A DNA stretch of 64,000 nucleotides from Deltaproteobacteria bacterium (GCA_020630875.1 JAHDIH010000007.1:1-64000); one strand, 5' to 3'; shown: positions 18,276 to 28,348, numbered from the stretch's first letter. The notes: generated by a model not told the origin, from the sequence alone. Program-made: numbers and translations.

Positions 18276-20672
18276 ATGACTTCAGTTTCAAAAATATTAG
18301 ACAACCTAGACTACGGCCCAGCCCCTGAGAGCGACAGCATAGCCCAACAATGGCTCGATTCCCATAACCGCTTGTTTGGACTGTTCATTGGCGGCGAGTT
18401 CACGCCTGCCACTTCTTCCACTTTTCCAACCGTGAACCCTGCCAACGGCAAAGAACTCGCAAGTATCAGCGAAGCAACCGTAAGTGATGTTAACTCCGCA
18501 GTTGCAGCGGCGAAAAGCGCGCAAAAAGAATGGGCGGCACTTTCAGGTCATCAGCGTTCTCGCTTTTTGTATGCCATTGCGCGAGGCATACAAAAGCACT
18601 CTAGACTTTTTGCAGTTCTAGAAACTTTAGATAACGGCAAGCCCATTCGCGAAAGCCGCGACATCGACATCCCTTTAGTAGCTCGACATTTTTACCATCA
18701 CGCGGGGTGGGCACAACTCAGAGACGAAGAGTTTCCAAACTACGAACCTGTGGGAGTGGTAGGCCAAGTCATTCCATGGAATTTCCCTCTGCTTATGTTA
18801 GCGTGGAAAATTGCGCCGGCCTTAGCCATGGGGAATACCGTCGTCCTAAAACCAGCCGAATTCACCTCGCTAACCGCCTTACTTTTCGCTGAGATTTGTC
18901 AACAAGCAGGATTGCCCAAAGGCGTGGTCAATATTGTGACGGGGGCCGCAGAAACAGGCAAAGCCATCGTTGAACACCCCGATTTAGGAAAAATAGCATT
19001 TACAGGTTCTACTGAAGTAGGCCGGATCCTTCGCCGAGCTACCGCGGGAACAGGGAAAAAGCTTACCCTAGAACTTGGAGGCAAATCCCCATTTATTGTG
19101 TTCGACGATGCCGACCTTGATGCTGCGGTTGAAGGCGTAGTAGATGCGATCTGGTTCAACCAAGGGCAAGTCTGTTGCGCTGGATCTCGTTTGCTGGTTC
19201 AAGAAAACGTTGCGGAAAAGTTTTATGCGAAGCTTAAACGTAGAATGGAAAATCTGAGGGTTGGCAATCCTTTGAACAAGGCAATTGATGTAGGCGCGAT
19301 CGTTGACGCCAGCCAGCTCAAGCAAATCAGCAGCTTGGTCGAGGCCGGTAAGCAAGAGGGAGTGTGCCATCAGGCTTCTTGCCCTTTACCTACCGATGGT
19401 TATTACTTCCCGCCAACCCTTTTCACCGACGTTTCTCCATCCGCGAAAATCGCGCAAGAAGAAATCTTTGGTCCTGTCCTGGTAGCAATGACGTTTAGAA
19501 CGCCAGCGGAGGCTGTAGATTTAGCCAACAACACGAGGTACGGCTTAGCCGCAAGCATTTGGTCAGAAAACGTGAATTTGACTTTGGATGTAGCACCTAA
19601 GGTGAAAGCTGGTGTGGTTTGGATCAATTGCACTAACGTCTTTGATGCCGCCGCTGGATTCGGTGGGTACCGAGAGTCTGGTTTTGGAAGAGAAGGAGGT
19701 AAAGAAGGCCTCTATGAGTACCTTAAAGAGTCGCTTAACCTGTCCCCTACCGCGGAGTACACTCCACCTACTCCTAGCTCTGACCTTTCTTTTGATCCCC
19801 TTGCTTCAATCGATCGCACTGCCAAAATGTACATCGGCGGCAAACAAAAGAGACCTGACGGTGGATATAGTTACAGCATTACGGACCCAAAAGGTTCCCG
19901 AGTGGGCGAAGCCAGTCTGGGAAATAGAAAAGACATCCGCGATGCTGTAGAAGCAGCAACAAAATCGAAAAAGTGGGGGAAAGCCACATCTCATAATCGA
20001 GCGCAGGTACTTTACTTCCTCGCCGAGAATTTGAGCGTACGAAAAGACGAGTTTATCGCCAGATTAACCACTATGACCGGAAGTGCATCACAGGCGATTG
20101 AAGAAGTAGAACTTTCGATTACGCGACTATTCTACTACGCAGCACGGGCGGATAAATACGACGGCAATGTGCATCATACGCCTTTCCGCAATGTCACCAT
20201 CGCAATGCCTGAAGCAGTGGGCGTGTTGGGCATTGTATGTCCAGAAAAGTGGCCCCTCTTAGGATTCATATCTAATTTGGCGCCCGCACTCGCGCTTGGC
20301 AACCGAGTGGTCATCGTTCCATCAACTCGCTGGCCACTGGCTGCGACAGACTTCTATCAGATCATTGAGACTTCAGATGTCCCCGCCGGAACGGTCAACA
20401 TTATTACGGGAGATAAAGAAACGCTTACTGCGACACTTGCCAACCATGATGCCGTTGACGGACTTTGGTATCACGGTTCTAAAGAGGGAAGCCGAATTGT
20501 CGAACATGCCGCAGCCGAAAACATGAAGCGGACTTGGGTCAACTATGGCCTGGAGCGAAACTTTGAGACTGCGACACAAGGACAAGGTGATGTTTTCATG
20601 CGGCGCGCGAGCGAAATAAAAAACATCTGGGTACCGTACGGAGAAATGTCGGAGATTTCTGGAAGTTACTAA
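18276..20672 (+). CDS. Two-domain aldehyde dehydrogenase, ALDH16 type
   Basis: The 798-residue protein carries two ALDH domains in tandem. The first (about 20-490) is complete: VIPWNFPLLM, ELGGKSPFIVFDD with the general base Glu, and the catalytic Cys in NQGQVCCAGSR. The second (about 510-798) keeps the cofactor-fold pattern (GIVCPEKWPLLGF, AGTVNIITGD) but is short and has no recognisable catalytic Cys motif. This matches the ALDH16 family, where the second domain is structural. A TAGAAT hexamer ends 5 bases before the ATG; GGTAGA could also act as a weak ribosome site. The 3' end overlaps the convergent dehydrogenase gene by 4 bases. Confidence 0.9.
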   Translation: MTSVSKILDNLDYGPAPESDSIAQQWLDSHNRLFGLFIGGEFTPATSSTFPTVNPANGKELASISEATVSDVNSAVAAAKSAQKEWAALSGHQRSRFLYAIARGIQKHSRLFAVLETLDNGKPIRESRDIDIPLVARHFYHHAGWAQLRDEEFPNYEPVGVVGQVIPWNFPLLMLAWKIAPALAMGNTVVLKPAEFTSLTALLFAEICQQAGLPKGVVNIVTGAAETGKAIVEHPDLGKIAFTGSTEVGRILRRATAGTGKKLTLELGGKSPFIVFDDADLDAAVEGVVDAIWFNQGQVCCAGSRLLVQENVAEKFYAKLKRRMENLRVGNPLNKAIDVGAIVDASQLKQISSLVEAGKQEGVCHQASCPLPTDGYYFPPTLFTDVSPSAKIAQEEIFGPVLVAMTFRTPAEAVDLANNTRYGLAASIWSENVNLTLDVAPKVKAGVVWINCTNVFDAAAGFGGYRESGFGREGGKEGLYEYLKESLNLSPTAEYTPPTPSSDLSFDPLASIDRTAKMYIGGKQKRPDGGYSYSITDPKGSRVGEASLGNRKDIRDAVEAATKSKKWGKATSHNRAQVLYFLAENLSVRKDEFIARLTTMTGSASQAIEEVELSITRLFYYAARADKYDGNVHHTPFRNVTIAMPEAVGVLGIVCPEKWPLLGFISNLAPALALGNRVVIVPSTRWPLAATDFYQIIETSDVPAGTVNIITGDKETLTATLANHDAVDGLWYHGSKEGSRIVEHAAAENMKRTWVNYGLERNFETATQGQGDVFMRRASEIKNIWVPYGEMSEISGSY

Positions 20673-21616
20673 TTCGATAAACTCTTAGAGCAGATTTCAC
20701 GCATAGAATCGATTCTTTGCTTGGAATCTAGCTCGCCTAATACTCCTTCCGAAATCCCCTTAATTACCGCTCCAGATGAAGCAATGTAATCGGGGATGTA
20801 CAAAATGTTTCTAGAACGCAACAACTCCAATACTTCCGCTGAAGCAAGTTGATTGTTAGCGGCTCCACAAATTGCCTTAAAATAGCAACTCTTTACTACA
20901 GACTTGGTAATGACACCGCCAGTCGCGCAAGGCGACCAAATATCTGCTTCTATTTCGTAGAACTTATTAGGCTCAACAGCAGTCGTTGGAATACTTCTTT
21001 CTTGTGAGATTTCCTCGGCTACGTCCTGAGCTAAGTCCAGATTAAGATCCGAGACGTAAAGTGAAGATATAGGAAGTTTGGCAAGTCGGCGAGTAACGGC
21101 AAGTCCCATGCTTCCCAAGCCTTGAACCGCGACTGAAATTGACGAGACGGGCTTACCCAGCTCTTTGATACACGCCATGATGCCAATTTCCACCGTTGTC
21201 GCGGTCGCGTCAGCGAGGTCAAGCTCGTCAGTACTGACATAATCGCAAACGCTCGCTAGGTTCTCTAAGTCTTGAGACGTTGTCCCTAAGTCACCTGCGG
21301 TATTAACCAATCCTTGGTACTGCTGCAGTGCTTTTCCTAAAGCCACGAAGGCTGCTTTTCTGTCTTTTAAGTGACTTGCGTCAATAACAATTTTGCATCC
21401 ACCACAAGGAAGCTTGGCAGCTTGACACTTCTCGCTCATCGCTGATGCCAGCCGAAGCGCATCTTCTTTCGCCAACACGTTACTCTCGTATCTTTTGGTA
21501 CGAACGCCTCCAGCAGCGCGTCCACTAACCAAACTATCAACCGCTAAGTAGGCGCGCAGTCCACTAGACTCGTCTTCGATTGTGATGAGCGCAGGTGTTT
21601 CTATTTGCGATGCCAA
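20669..21616 (-). CDS. Glu/Leu/Phe/Val-family amino-acid dehydrogenase
   Basis: The 315-residue protein has the two domains of this family. The N-terminal catalytic part has AAGGVRTKRY, the catalytic-Lys region LPCGGCKIVID, and GDLGTTSQDL. The NAD-binding Rossmann motif is QGLGSMGLAV, and the C-terminal part contains CGAANNQL. It most resembles leucine dehydrogenase, which oxidatively deaminates branched-chain amino acids, but is somewhat shorter than the usual 350 or so residues. In place of the usual GGxK glycines it has GGCK. Substrate is not certain. Its start overlaps the folA 3' end by 16 bases, so it is probably the last gene of the thyA-folA operon. Confidence 0.8.
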   Translation of the reverse strand: MASQIETPALITIEDESSGLRAYLAVDSLVSGRAAGGVRTKRYESNVLAKEDALRLASAMSEKCQAAKLPCGGCKIVIDASHLKDRKAAFVALGKALQQYQGLVNTAGDLGTTSQDLENLASVCDYVSTDELDLADATATTVEIGIMACIKELGKPVSSISVAVQGLGSMGLAVTRRLAKLPISSLYVSDLNLDLAQDVAEEISQERSIPTTAVEPNKFYEIEADIWSPCATGGVITKSVVKSCYFKAICGAANNQLASAEVLELLRSRNILYIPDYIASSGAVIKGISEGVLGELDSKQRIDSMREICSKSLSN

Positions 21617-22125
21617 ATTTCGATCCTGTAAGTTGTGTCATTTTCAGTTCGCTTGTCGAACAATTCGTCAAACTCAAAGCGATCTTCAAACTCAGGAAAA
21701 AACGTATCACAACCGTAGTCTTTAAGAATACGAGTATAAATTATCGTTTGACACTCAGGATATTCCAGAGCTTCGGTATAGATCTGCCCGCCACCAGTAA
21801 TGTAGATATGCTCAACACTTTTGTTAGCTCGCGCTTTTACCAAGGCATCGTCCAAGTTGCGGCAAACTCGCCACTTTTCGTTAACTTGCTCCTCGATGCT
21901 ACGGGACAGTACCACATTGTATCGTCCGGGTAGAGGCTGAACCTTTGGTGGCAAGGTGTCCCAGGTCGTTCGCCCCATGATGACTGCGTTCTGCTTGTTG
22001 GGATCCGCGGTACGAGACGTATAGTTTTTGTAGTGCGCTAAATCGCCTGGGAGATGCCACGGCAAATCACCATCTCTGGCGATTCCTCGCTTCTCATCAG
22101 CGGCAACAATCATCGAAAAATTCAT
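21601..22125 (-). CDS. folA: Dihydrofolate reductase
   Basis: The 174-residue enzyme reduces dihydrofolate to tetrahydrofolate with NADPH. Visible motifs are the N-terminal [13 protein letters not shown], the substrate-binding [14 protein letters not shown] with its acidic region, [12 protein letters not shown], the cofactor segment [10 protein letters not shown], and the C-terminal strand. Length is normal for the family. Its ATG overlaps the TGA of thyA, so the pair is translationally coupled and the reductase recycles the dihydrofolate made by thymidylate synthase. Confidence 0.96.
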   Translation of the reverse strand: MNFSMIVAADEKRGIARDGDLPWHLPGDLAHYKNYTSRTADPNKQNAVIMGRTTWDTLPPKVQPLPGRYNVVLSRSIEEQVNEKWRVCRNLDDALVKARANKSVEHIYITGGGQIYTEALEYPECQTIIYTRILKDYGCDTFFPEFEDRFEFDELFDKRTENDTTYRIEIWHRK

Positions 22126-22901
22126 ACTGCTACCTTAAAGCGAATAAACGGATGATGCTCATAGTTCTCCAAAACGATATCTTCGTACTCAATTTCCAAC
22201 ACCGGTTTCTTCGCTATCGTTACTTTGGGCAAAGGCAAAGGATCCCTAGTCAACTGGTTCTTGAGACCCTCCAAATGGTTTTGGTAAATATGAGCGTCTC
22301 CCATCGTGTGAATAAAATAACGTGGCGTCAAGTCGCACTCACCGGCTACCATCATCAGGAGAAGCGCGTAGCTTGCAATGTTAAATGGGACACCAAGTGC
22401 TAAATCTGCCGAGCGTTGGTAGAGCTGTAGATCTAAATGGTTACCCGCCACGTAAAACTGAAACATGGTGTGGCACGGAGGGAGTGCCATTTTGGGAACA
22501 TCACCTACGTTCCATGCGTTTACAATGATCCGTCTTGATTGCGGATTGGTTTTTATTTGTTCAAGAACCGTCTTGATTTGGTCTATTCCTGTCCCGCCCC
22601 AGTTACGCCATTGATGACCATAGATTGGGCCGAGCTCGCCATTCTCATCAGCCCAAGCGTCCCAAATGGGAGTATGTTCCGTTAGCCCCTCATTGATATT
22701 GGTACTCCCCTTGAGAAACCAAATCAACTCTCGAACGACGGCGCTAAACAGAACCTTCTTAGTAGTAAGAAGAGGAAAGCCATCTCGCAGATCGTAGCGA
22801 ACCTGTTCTCCAAACACCGAGATGGTGCCAGTACCGGTCCTATCAGTGCGAACTTCGCCATTCTCCAAAACACGCTTGATCAGCGACAAATACGGATTCA
22901 T
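22122..22901 (-). CDS. thyA: Thymidylate synthase
   Basis: The 259-residue enzyme methylates dUMP to dTMP using methylenetetrahydrofolate. It contains the catalytic Cys in [13 protein letters not shown], the phosphate/nucleotide site [20 protein letters not shown], and the N-terminal [12 protein letters not shown] motif. Its length is close to E. coli ThyA. It is first of a thyA-folA pair; a TAGGAT hexamer lies 6 bases before the ATG. Nothing suggests loss of function. Confidence 0.97.
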   Translation of the reverse strand: MNPYLSLIKRVLENGEVRTDRTGTGTISVFGEQVRYDLRDGFPLLTTKKVLFSAVVRELIWFLKGSTNINEGLTEHTPIWDAWADENGELGPIYGHQWRNWGGTGIDQIKTVLEQIKTNPQSRRIIVNAWNVGDVPKMALPPCHTMFQFYVAGNHLDLQLYQRSADLALGVPFNIASYALLLMMVAGECDLTPRYFIHTMGDAHIYQNHLEGLKNQLTRDPLPLPKVTIAKKPVLEIEYEDIVLENYEHHPFIRFKVAV

Positions 22902-22965
22902 GCCATTATCCTATCAGTGGCGACTGACGTTGAGCTAACAATTGATTAATCCTCACAGAATTCTC

Positions 22966-24945
22966 TTAGGTCAAATCGGCTTCATTGCGTAGCTCTTCAA
23001 GTTCTCGTTTAAATCCTCCAGATAAGATCGGAAATCTAAACCAAGATTTTGGATCCAGGCTTTCATCGTCGACATGAAACGATGGAGCGTATCGTTCGCG
23101 CTTCCATTGGTTTCTTGAAAATAAGGTGAAGAATCGAACCACCCAGCGTGCCATCTGCTTTTGAGAAACTTCTGGAAATCGCAATACCACTCGCTTCCAT
23201 ACATCCACTGGGGGATGCCGATCCCGTACGGCCTCCTCTTCTATTGCCTCCAAAATGGGGTAAGGCATCAAATCTTTTTCATCTGTTTGACTTTGTGCTT
23301 CAGGGCGTAACTCAGCAGTTGGTGTCAGTTGATTTGATAACATTAACCCGGCGGCTTTCAACATTCCTTTGCTGGTTTGCAGCCCCTCTTCTTCCATCCA
23401 GTTTAGCCACTCAAGCAAGAAGGCCTTATCAATCCCCGCGATAGGACTGACGCCGCCGCAAGTGTCCCCATCCATGGTCGCATAACCAACGGCAGCCTCT
23501 GAACGATTGCTGGTGGCCAGTAGTAATCCTCGGCGAATGTTAGCGAGCATCCACACCATTGGCCCTCTGGCACGAGCTTGAATATTCTGGAGTGCTAGGT
23601 CATCTTCCGACCAAGTCAGCTCTCGTTGCAGGGCCTCTTCCGTACGCTCCGTATAGCCATCGACCAAAGATTGCACATCAAAATAGTAATGGGTGGCACC
23701 AAGTGAGTCAGCGAGCGCTTTAGCCGCACTCGTGGTTTTAGTGGAGCTATTCTTGGTCGCTTGATAGGCCGTACAAATCAAGCCTTTTCGAAGTTCGTTT
23801 ATGTCGTCTACCCACTCTTTGGGAAGGTAAGACAAAGCTTCCCTAAAAGCTTCTCTGTCTAATTCTTGATGGGCGAGTTCTAGTCCCAACCAGGCCAGCA
23901 CTGCGGTTGCGGAGGAGTCCGCACCGCCACTTAACGAAATAACAAAACCGCGAGAATAGCTTTTGCGCATGTAATCGAAAAGCCCTAACGCTATTGCTCT
24001 GGCGAACTCTTCCTTTTTTAGCTGGGGGGATTTTTCAAACGCAGCTACTTCTGGTCGACAATGGTAACTGTCTGCAAACTGCCAATCAAAATCCACACTA
24101 ACGATACCAGATTGAGTTCCAGGCGTAGTAGGTCTGCCTTGACTACGAGTCTCTTCAAGATCAATTTCCGCACAGGTCACGTTAACCGGAGCAAAAGAAA
24201 AACGTGGTCCAAGCGCAACCGTCTCCCCTTGACTTGCGATGATGGCACCACCATCAAAGATCAGCCTTCCCGACTCATTCCCCATAAGATTGGAATAAAT
24301 ATAGGTGGCTCCAAAGATTCGAGAGCCTTCGGAGCAAATCCTCTGCCGCACCTCAAATTTACCAAAAGCGAAGTGACTGGCACTTGGATTCAAGACAAAG
24401 TCTACGCCTGCTTCTGTCAATCCAGTAGCACCTCGTCCCGCCACCCAAGCATCTTCGCAGATTTCGAAACCTAGCCGTACTCCTCCAACATCGAAAACCA
24501 GATCTCCGATTGGTACGTCACCGTGCTCTGTTTCAAGTACGGCTTTAGTCGCTGCCGGCCACGGAGAAAACCAACGTGGTTCGTAGTACACGCCCGAGCC
24601 AGCCAGATTCTTTTTACATACGATTCCGACAAGGGTGCCATCAACCAGAAGTGCAGCACCATTGTACAAGGAACGTTCATAGCGAACGGGTGTCCCCACG
24701 CATATCGCCATCCCCTTGCTGTGTTTGGCAAGTTCGGCCAACAACGTCAATGACGTTTCCGCCACATGTAGAGAAGAAAAAGCATCCTCACAGCCGTAAC
24801 CTGGAATGCACAGTTCAGGGAGGCATAGCAGTCCAACACCCGCTTGTCTTGCTTCCGCAATAGCACGCTGGATTCGAGTCACGTTACCTTCCCAGTCTAA
24901 GGGAGTTTGATTTAATACACCGGCTGCAACTCTTAATATCTTCAT
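22966..24945 (-). CDS. nadE: Glutamine-dependent NAD+ synthetase
   Basis: The 659-residue enzyme amidates nicotinate adenine dinucleotide to NAD+ using glutamine. The N-terminal nitrilase-type glutaminase (about 1-290) shows the Glu of LCLPELCIPGYGCED, the Lys of VCKKNLAG and the Cys of GFEICEDAWV. The C-terminal synthetase (about 320-659) has the ATP-pyrophosphatase loop SLSGGADSSATAV. Length fits the long, glutamine-using class. The start is supported by AAGAG close before the ATG. It lies 6 bases downstream of the next minus-strand gene (ending at 24952), so the two are probably co-transcribed. Confidence 0.95.
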   Translation of the reverse strand: MKILRVAAGVLNQTPLDWEGNVTRIQRAIAEARQAGVGLLCLPELCIPGYGCEDAFSSLHVAETSLTLLAELAKHSKGMAICVGTPVRYERSLYNGAALLVDGTLVGIVCKKNLAGSGVYYEPRWFSPWPAATKAVLETEHGDVPIGDLVFDVGGVRLGFEICEDAWVAGRGATGLTEAGVDFVLNPSASHFAFGKFEVRQRICSEGSRIFGATYIYSNLMGNESGRLIFDGGAIIASQGETVALGPRFSFAPVNVTCAEIDLEETRSQGRPTTPGTQSGIVSVDFDWQFADSYHCRPEVAAFEKSPQLKKEEFARAIALGLFDYMRKSYSRGFVISLSGGADSSATAVLAWLGLELAHQELDREAFREALSYLPKEWVDDINELRKGLICTAYQATKNSSTKTTSAAKALADSLGATHYYFDVQSLVDGYTERTEEALQRELTWSEDDLALQNIQARARGPMVWMLANIRRGLLLATSNRSEAAVGYATMDGDTCGGVSPIAGIDKAFLLEWLNWMEEEGLQTSKGMLKAAGLMLSNQLTPTAELRPEAQSQTDEKDLMPYPILEAIEEEAVRDRHPPVDVWKRVVLRFPEVSQKQMARWVVRFFTLFSRNQWKRERYAPSFHVDDESLDPKSWFRFPILSGGFKRELEELRNEADLT

Positions 24946-24951
24946 AATCTC

Positions 24952-26556
24952 TTACCTAGTTGGCATATCTACTCGATAAGCCATTAACACCCATTTTTTT
25001 CGCTGTCCCACTCGTCCCCAAACAACTTCGACTTTGGTCCTATAACTTTCGTACTCCATCAAAAGATCCGTTCTAATTTTTTTGCCACTAACGGACTTTC
25101 TGCAGCCAAGAATGTCTAACTTACGAACGAATTTTCCTAAGGTCACTTCATGGTCGGACAACATTGCTGAAAAATCTTTTTTACTCTTCGACTTACGAAG
25201 AACGTCTCCGGCCTCTCTATAGATAGTGCTGTAATCTCTCCCAGAAAGGTTTTCGGAGAGCCGAACCACAGCATCTGTGATCTCTGTGGTAACTTCACAC
25301 TCAGACAAATCGGGCTCGCCCAAATCGAAATCCTTAGGCATGGCGACTTGAAACCCCAACAAACGCCAATCGTCGTCATAGTAGTGGAAGCTAAGATTAA
25401 CGTTTGTCGTGAGCTTTTCAAATTCGACAACCAGGTTGTAGACCGCTGTCTTCGCTCCCTCGTCACTATGAACGGCTGAGTCTCGGATCTTAGTGATGCG
25501 CTTGAAAGAACCAATTTTTTTTCTTAAGTAGTTCGTATTCACACGAAGCTCATCCAAAATGACTCGCTCTCGATATATGGGAGAAGCTTGCCGAAATACG
25601 CTATCGATTTGGTTCGGATCTCCAGAGGTCAACGCTGCAAGGATGTGGCGGCTTTGCGGCTTAAACGTTCTGCCTTTCGTGCTCCGGCACATGACGTAAC
25701 CACCAAATAGCAAAAACGCAAGCATCCCCATAAACACAAGTGAAGGGGCACTACGATCAAAAAATCCGATCCTACGTCTTCTTCTGTTATGCTTTGGCTC
25801 AGACTCAGTCTTTCTGTCGTGCATCCCATCGAGAAACTCTTGGGTTGCCTTCAAGGCGTAGGGGATCAATTCTTGCCGACTAGCAATATTTAGTTCTCGC
25901 TCGACAGAGTTCTTGATGGCCTTAGTTAGTTTCTCGGGTGGAGGTTTATGCCGGAGCACGCGTTCCAATCCGAACAGACGAACCGGCACGGCTTCACCAA
26001 CGCAAATTCTAGGCTTGTCGATATTACCGAACTCGAAAAAAAGAGTCGCGGCAAATGCTTTTCCATCCTGATAATCCCAAAGCTGATGAGACCCTCGACT
26101 AGAGGATGGAATAACAATTGACGTGATGATTTCGCCCGGCTTCAGTGACGTTGACTTATCCGCCCCAAGCAATTCAATTCCGTGGACCGTACGTCTACGA
26201 CGGCGGGACCGAATTTCGACAAACGCTCCTAACGCAAGTATCGCGGTTGCGAGTTCAAATACGCCAGCCATCAGTGCTTCGCTCACCGTGAGTCCGACAA
26301 ATTGACCTTCTGTGTCTGAGATGGCCTCGACTAGCAATGGCACCTCGCGTTGGACTAGATCGTTTTCTAACATTTCGAGCAGAGAGAACCCCGCCCCGAT
26401 TCGCAAGTCGCGGTCTTCGATCTCGGTGACGTAGCGGATCTCTTCCAAATGCCCCAAATCCAGCAGACTACGGGGATCGCGAGACAAATGCTTTAGCGAT
26501 TCATCAAGTGTAGAAAACCGCACCTTCGCGGTTGATTTGTCCTCCTTGGAGGTCAT
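24952..26556 (-). CDS. Membrane protein with degenerate FAD_binding_5-like head
   Basis: The 534-residue protein has two unlike halves. Residues about 10-225 align by eye with the FAD subunit of xanthine dehydrogenase/CO dehydrogenase (STLDESLKHL, LRIGAGFSLLEML, LALGAFVEIRS, LKPGEIITSIVIP, ICVGEAVPVRL). However, the FAD-pyrophosphate motif AGGTD and about 20 residues around it are absent. A basic stretch (RRRRRIGFF) and one transmembrane helix (about 265-283) follow. The last 240 residues have two similar DUF4019/DUF3887-like folds (beginning near SGDPNQIDSVF and LSGRDYSTIYREAG). The head is expected in the cytoplasm and the tail outside. Flavin binding is doubtful; function unknown. Confidence 0.7.
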   Translation of the reverse strand: MTSKEDKSTAKVRFSTLDESLKHLSRDPRSLLDLGHLEEIRYVTEIEDRDLRIGAGFSLLEMLENDLVQREVPLLVEAISDTEGQFVGLTVSEALMAGVFELATAILALGAFVEIRSRRRRRTVHGIELLGADKSTSLKPGEIITSIVIPSSSRGSHQLWDYQDGKAFAATLFFEFGNIDKPRICVGEAVPVRLFGLERVLRHKPPPEKLTKAIKNSVERELNIASRQELIPYALKATQEFLDGMHDRKTESEPKHNRRRRRIGFFDRSAPSLVFMGMLAFLLFGGYVMCRSTKGRTFKPQSRHILAALTSGDPNQIDSVFRQASPIYRERVILDELRVNTNYLRKKIGSFKRITKIRDSAVHSDEGAKTAVYNLVVEFEKLTTNVNLSFHYYDDDWRLLGFQVAMPKDFDLGEPDLSECEVTTEITDAVVRLSENLSGRDYSTIYREAGDVLRKSKSKKDFSAMLSDHEVTLGKFVRKLDILGCRKSVSGKKIRTDLLMEYESYRTKVEVVWGRVGQRKKWVLMAYRVDMPTR

Positions 26557-26625
26557 GGCTTGTACAGTATCAGACTCAAATTCATTAAGGGTGAATTACC
26601 GTATTATTTCACGCTTTCACGACCC

Positions 26626-26653
26626 TTGACACCAGTGCTTTTGCCGCTAACCT
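26626..26653 (+). promoter_or_regulatory. Promoter of the Gld-like ABC operon
   Basis: TTGACA (26626-26631), a 16-base spacer and TAACCT (26648-26653) end 8 bases before the ATG at 26662. No ribosome binding site is seen, so the message is probably leaderless or nearly so. Confidence 0.55.
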
Positions 26654-26661
26654 ACCCGACA

Positions 26662-27639
26662 ATGATTCGCGCACAAGACGTATCCAAATATTATGGCGCT
26701 CATAGAGCCCTAGGCCCCGTCTCGTTCGAAATTGAAGAGGGAGAAACGGTCGGCTTTCTAGGACTCAATGGTGCTGGAAAAACGACCGCCTTACGGGTTC
26801 TTGCAGGAGATCTCAGACCGAGCGGAGGTAGCATTTCTATTGGAAATCAGGACGTAGTTACCAATCCGGACAGTTTACGCCGAAAGATTGGATTCCTACC
26901 TGAATCCCCTCCTTTGTACGAAGATATGACCGTTGAAAAGTTCCTGAGTTTTGCGGGCAAACTTCGACGAATGAGCCAATCCGACATCGACTCGAGGCTG
27001 AAGAAAGTGTTGGGGCTTACCGGCTTGGAAAGCGTAAGACAAAAATTGATAGGACAGCTTTCATCCGGTTTCAAGCAAAGGGTTGGCGTGGCTCAGGCGA
27101 TTATCCACGATCCCACCCTGCTGATCTTGGACGAACCTACCAGGAGTCTCGACCCGGTGCAGATCGTTGAGATGCGAGAAATGATTGCAGCTCTAAAGGA
27201 AAAACATACCGTATTGATTTCGAGCCACATCCTCACAGAAATAAGCAAAACCTGCGACAGACTTTTGGTACTCGGCAAAGGCGAAATCTTGGCGGAGGGG
27301 ACGCAAGAAGAAATCGCGCAACTCTTTGCCCCACTGCATGATGACAGCCTGCAGTACGTGGATATCACCATAGACATGGACGGCTCTTCGGGAGAGCAAA
27401 CAGCCATCGCCAGTTTGCTGGGCGACATCGACTCTAGCGCCAAGGTGAATGCCGGGACAAAGCACGGTAACAAAGTCACGTATAGGGTGAACGCAGACCG
27501 AGACATCAGAGCTGCCGCAGCAAAAACTTTGGTTGAGGCGGGATACGCTCTTGTAGGGCTTAGCGCTATCGAAAGCACCGGAAACTTGGAAGACGCGTTC
27601 GTTGAGCTAGTGAAGAAAGGAAAATCCGATGACAATTAG
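26662..27639 (+). CDS. ABC transporter ATPase of a Gld-like module
   Basis: ATG 26662 gives 325 residues; a longer in-frame start would lie upstream of the promoter. It has Walker A GLNGAGKTT, an unusual signature LSSGFKQRVG, Walker B LLILDEPTRSLDP (TRSLDP instead of TNGLDP) and the switch SSHI. A C-terminal domain of about 90 residues follows. It should energise the permease that overlaps its 3' end. Together with the next genes it matches the GldA-GldF-GldG type module, known for gliding in Bacteroidetes but widespread in myxobacteria, where its substrate is not settled. Confidence 0.92.
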   Translation: MIRAQDVSKYYGAHRALGPVSFEIEEGETVGFLGLNGAGKTTALRVLAGDLRPSGGSISIGNQDVVTNPDSLRRKIGFLPESPPLYEDMTVEKFLSFAGKLRRMSQSDIDSRLKKVLGLTGLESVRQKLIGQLSSGFKQRVGVAQAIIHDPTLLILDEPTRSLDPVQIVEMREMIAALKEKHTVLISSHILTEISKTCDRLLVLGKGEILAEGTQEEIAQLFAPLHDDSLQYVDITIDMDGSSGEQTAIASLLGDIDSSAKVNAGTKHGNKVTYRVNADRDIRAAAAKTLVEAGYALVGLSAIESTGNLEDAFVELVKKGKSDDN

Positions 27640-28348
27640 TACGATTTTTAGAAGGGAGCTCACAACGTACTTGCGCTCTCCCATCGGCTACATCGTTGCC
27701 GCACTACTACTCTTTATTGATGGAGTGCTTTTTCAGTGGATATTAAGTTCCCCGAAACCAAGGGTCTCCGCTGAAGTATTGAGACTTTACTTTGCTTGGA
27801 CGGGGGGACTCGTTCTGGTGGCTGGTTTGGTTTTATCCGCACGACTCATTGCAGACGAGCGCTCCAAAAAGACAATAGTTTTGTACAGAACTTCTCCAAC
27901 CAAGGACTGGCAAGTAGTCATCGGAAAGTACCTCGCTTCATTATTCTTCCTAACCTGCGTCGTACTATTAACTCTCTACATCCCGCTGCTTATCGACGGA
28001 AAGTTCTCGACCGGTCAGATTGTGATTGGGTACACCGGAATGATTCTGCTTGGTGCCGTATCGCTCGCTATTGGAATGTTTGCCAGCGCGCTTAGTCCCA
28101 ACATACTCATCGCGCTATTCCTCTCCGTTGCAATTTGCGTGATTCTCTGCTTGTTGCATCCCATGTCACAAAATTTAAATCCCCCGCTCAATGACGTAGG
28201 AGCGATGCTCGACATGTGGTGGGTTCGTTATGAGCTTGGCACGGCTCAAGGAATACTAAGCCTCTCCAACGTGATTTACTATGTATCCCTGATCTACTTA
28301 TTTTTGCTCCTCGCAACCAAAACACTGGAGGCAAAACGATGGCGTTAA
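27629..28348 (+). CDS. ABC-2 type permease, GldF-like
   Basis: The 239-residue protein has about six hydrophobic segments (starting SPIGYIVAALLLFIDG). It carries the ABC2-membrane pattern of an N-terminal helix before the first membrane span (IFRRELTTYLRSPI). The DERSKKTIVLYRTSPT loop should contact the ATPase. It overlaps the ATPase gene by 11 bases and the next gene by 10 bases, so the three are translationally coupled. Inner-membrane channel component of the module. Confidence 0.9.
   Translation: MTISTIFRRELTTYLRSPIGYIVAALLLFIDGVLFQWILSSPKPRVSAEVLRLYFAWTGGLVLVAGLVLSARLIADERSKKTIVLYRTSPTKDWQVVIGKYLASLFFLTCVVLLTLYIPLLIDGKFSTGQIVIGYTGMILLGAVSLAIGMFASALSPNILIALFLSVAICVILCLLHPMSQNLNPPLNDVGAMLDMWWVRYELGTAQGILSLSNVIYYVSLIYLFLLLATKTLEAKRWR

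Noticed and set aside
27093..27635. A 180-residue minus-strand frame over the ABC ATPase
   Set aside because: Ser-rich shadow of a gene with complete Walker motifs.
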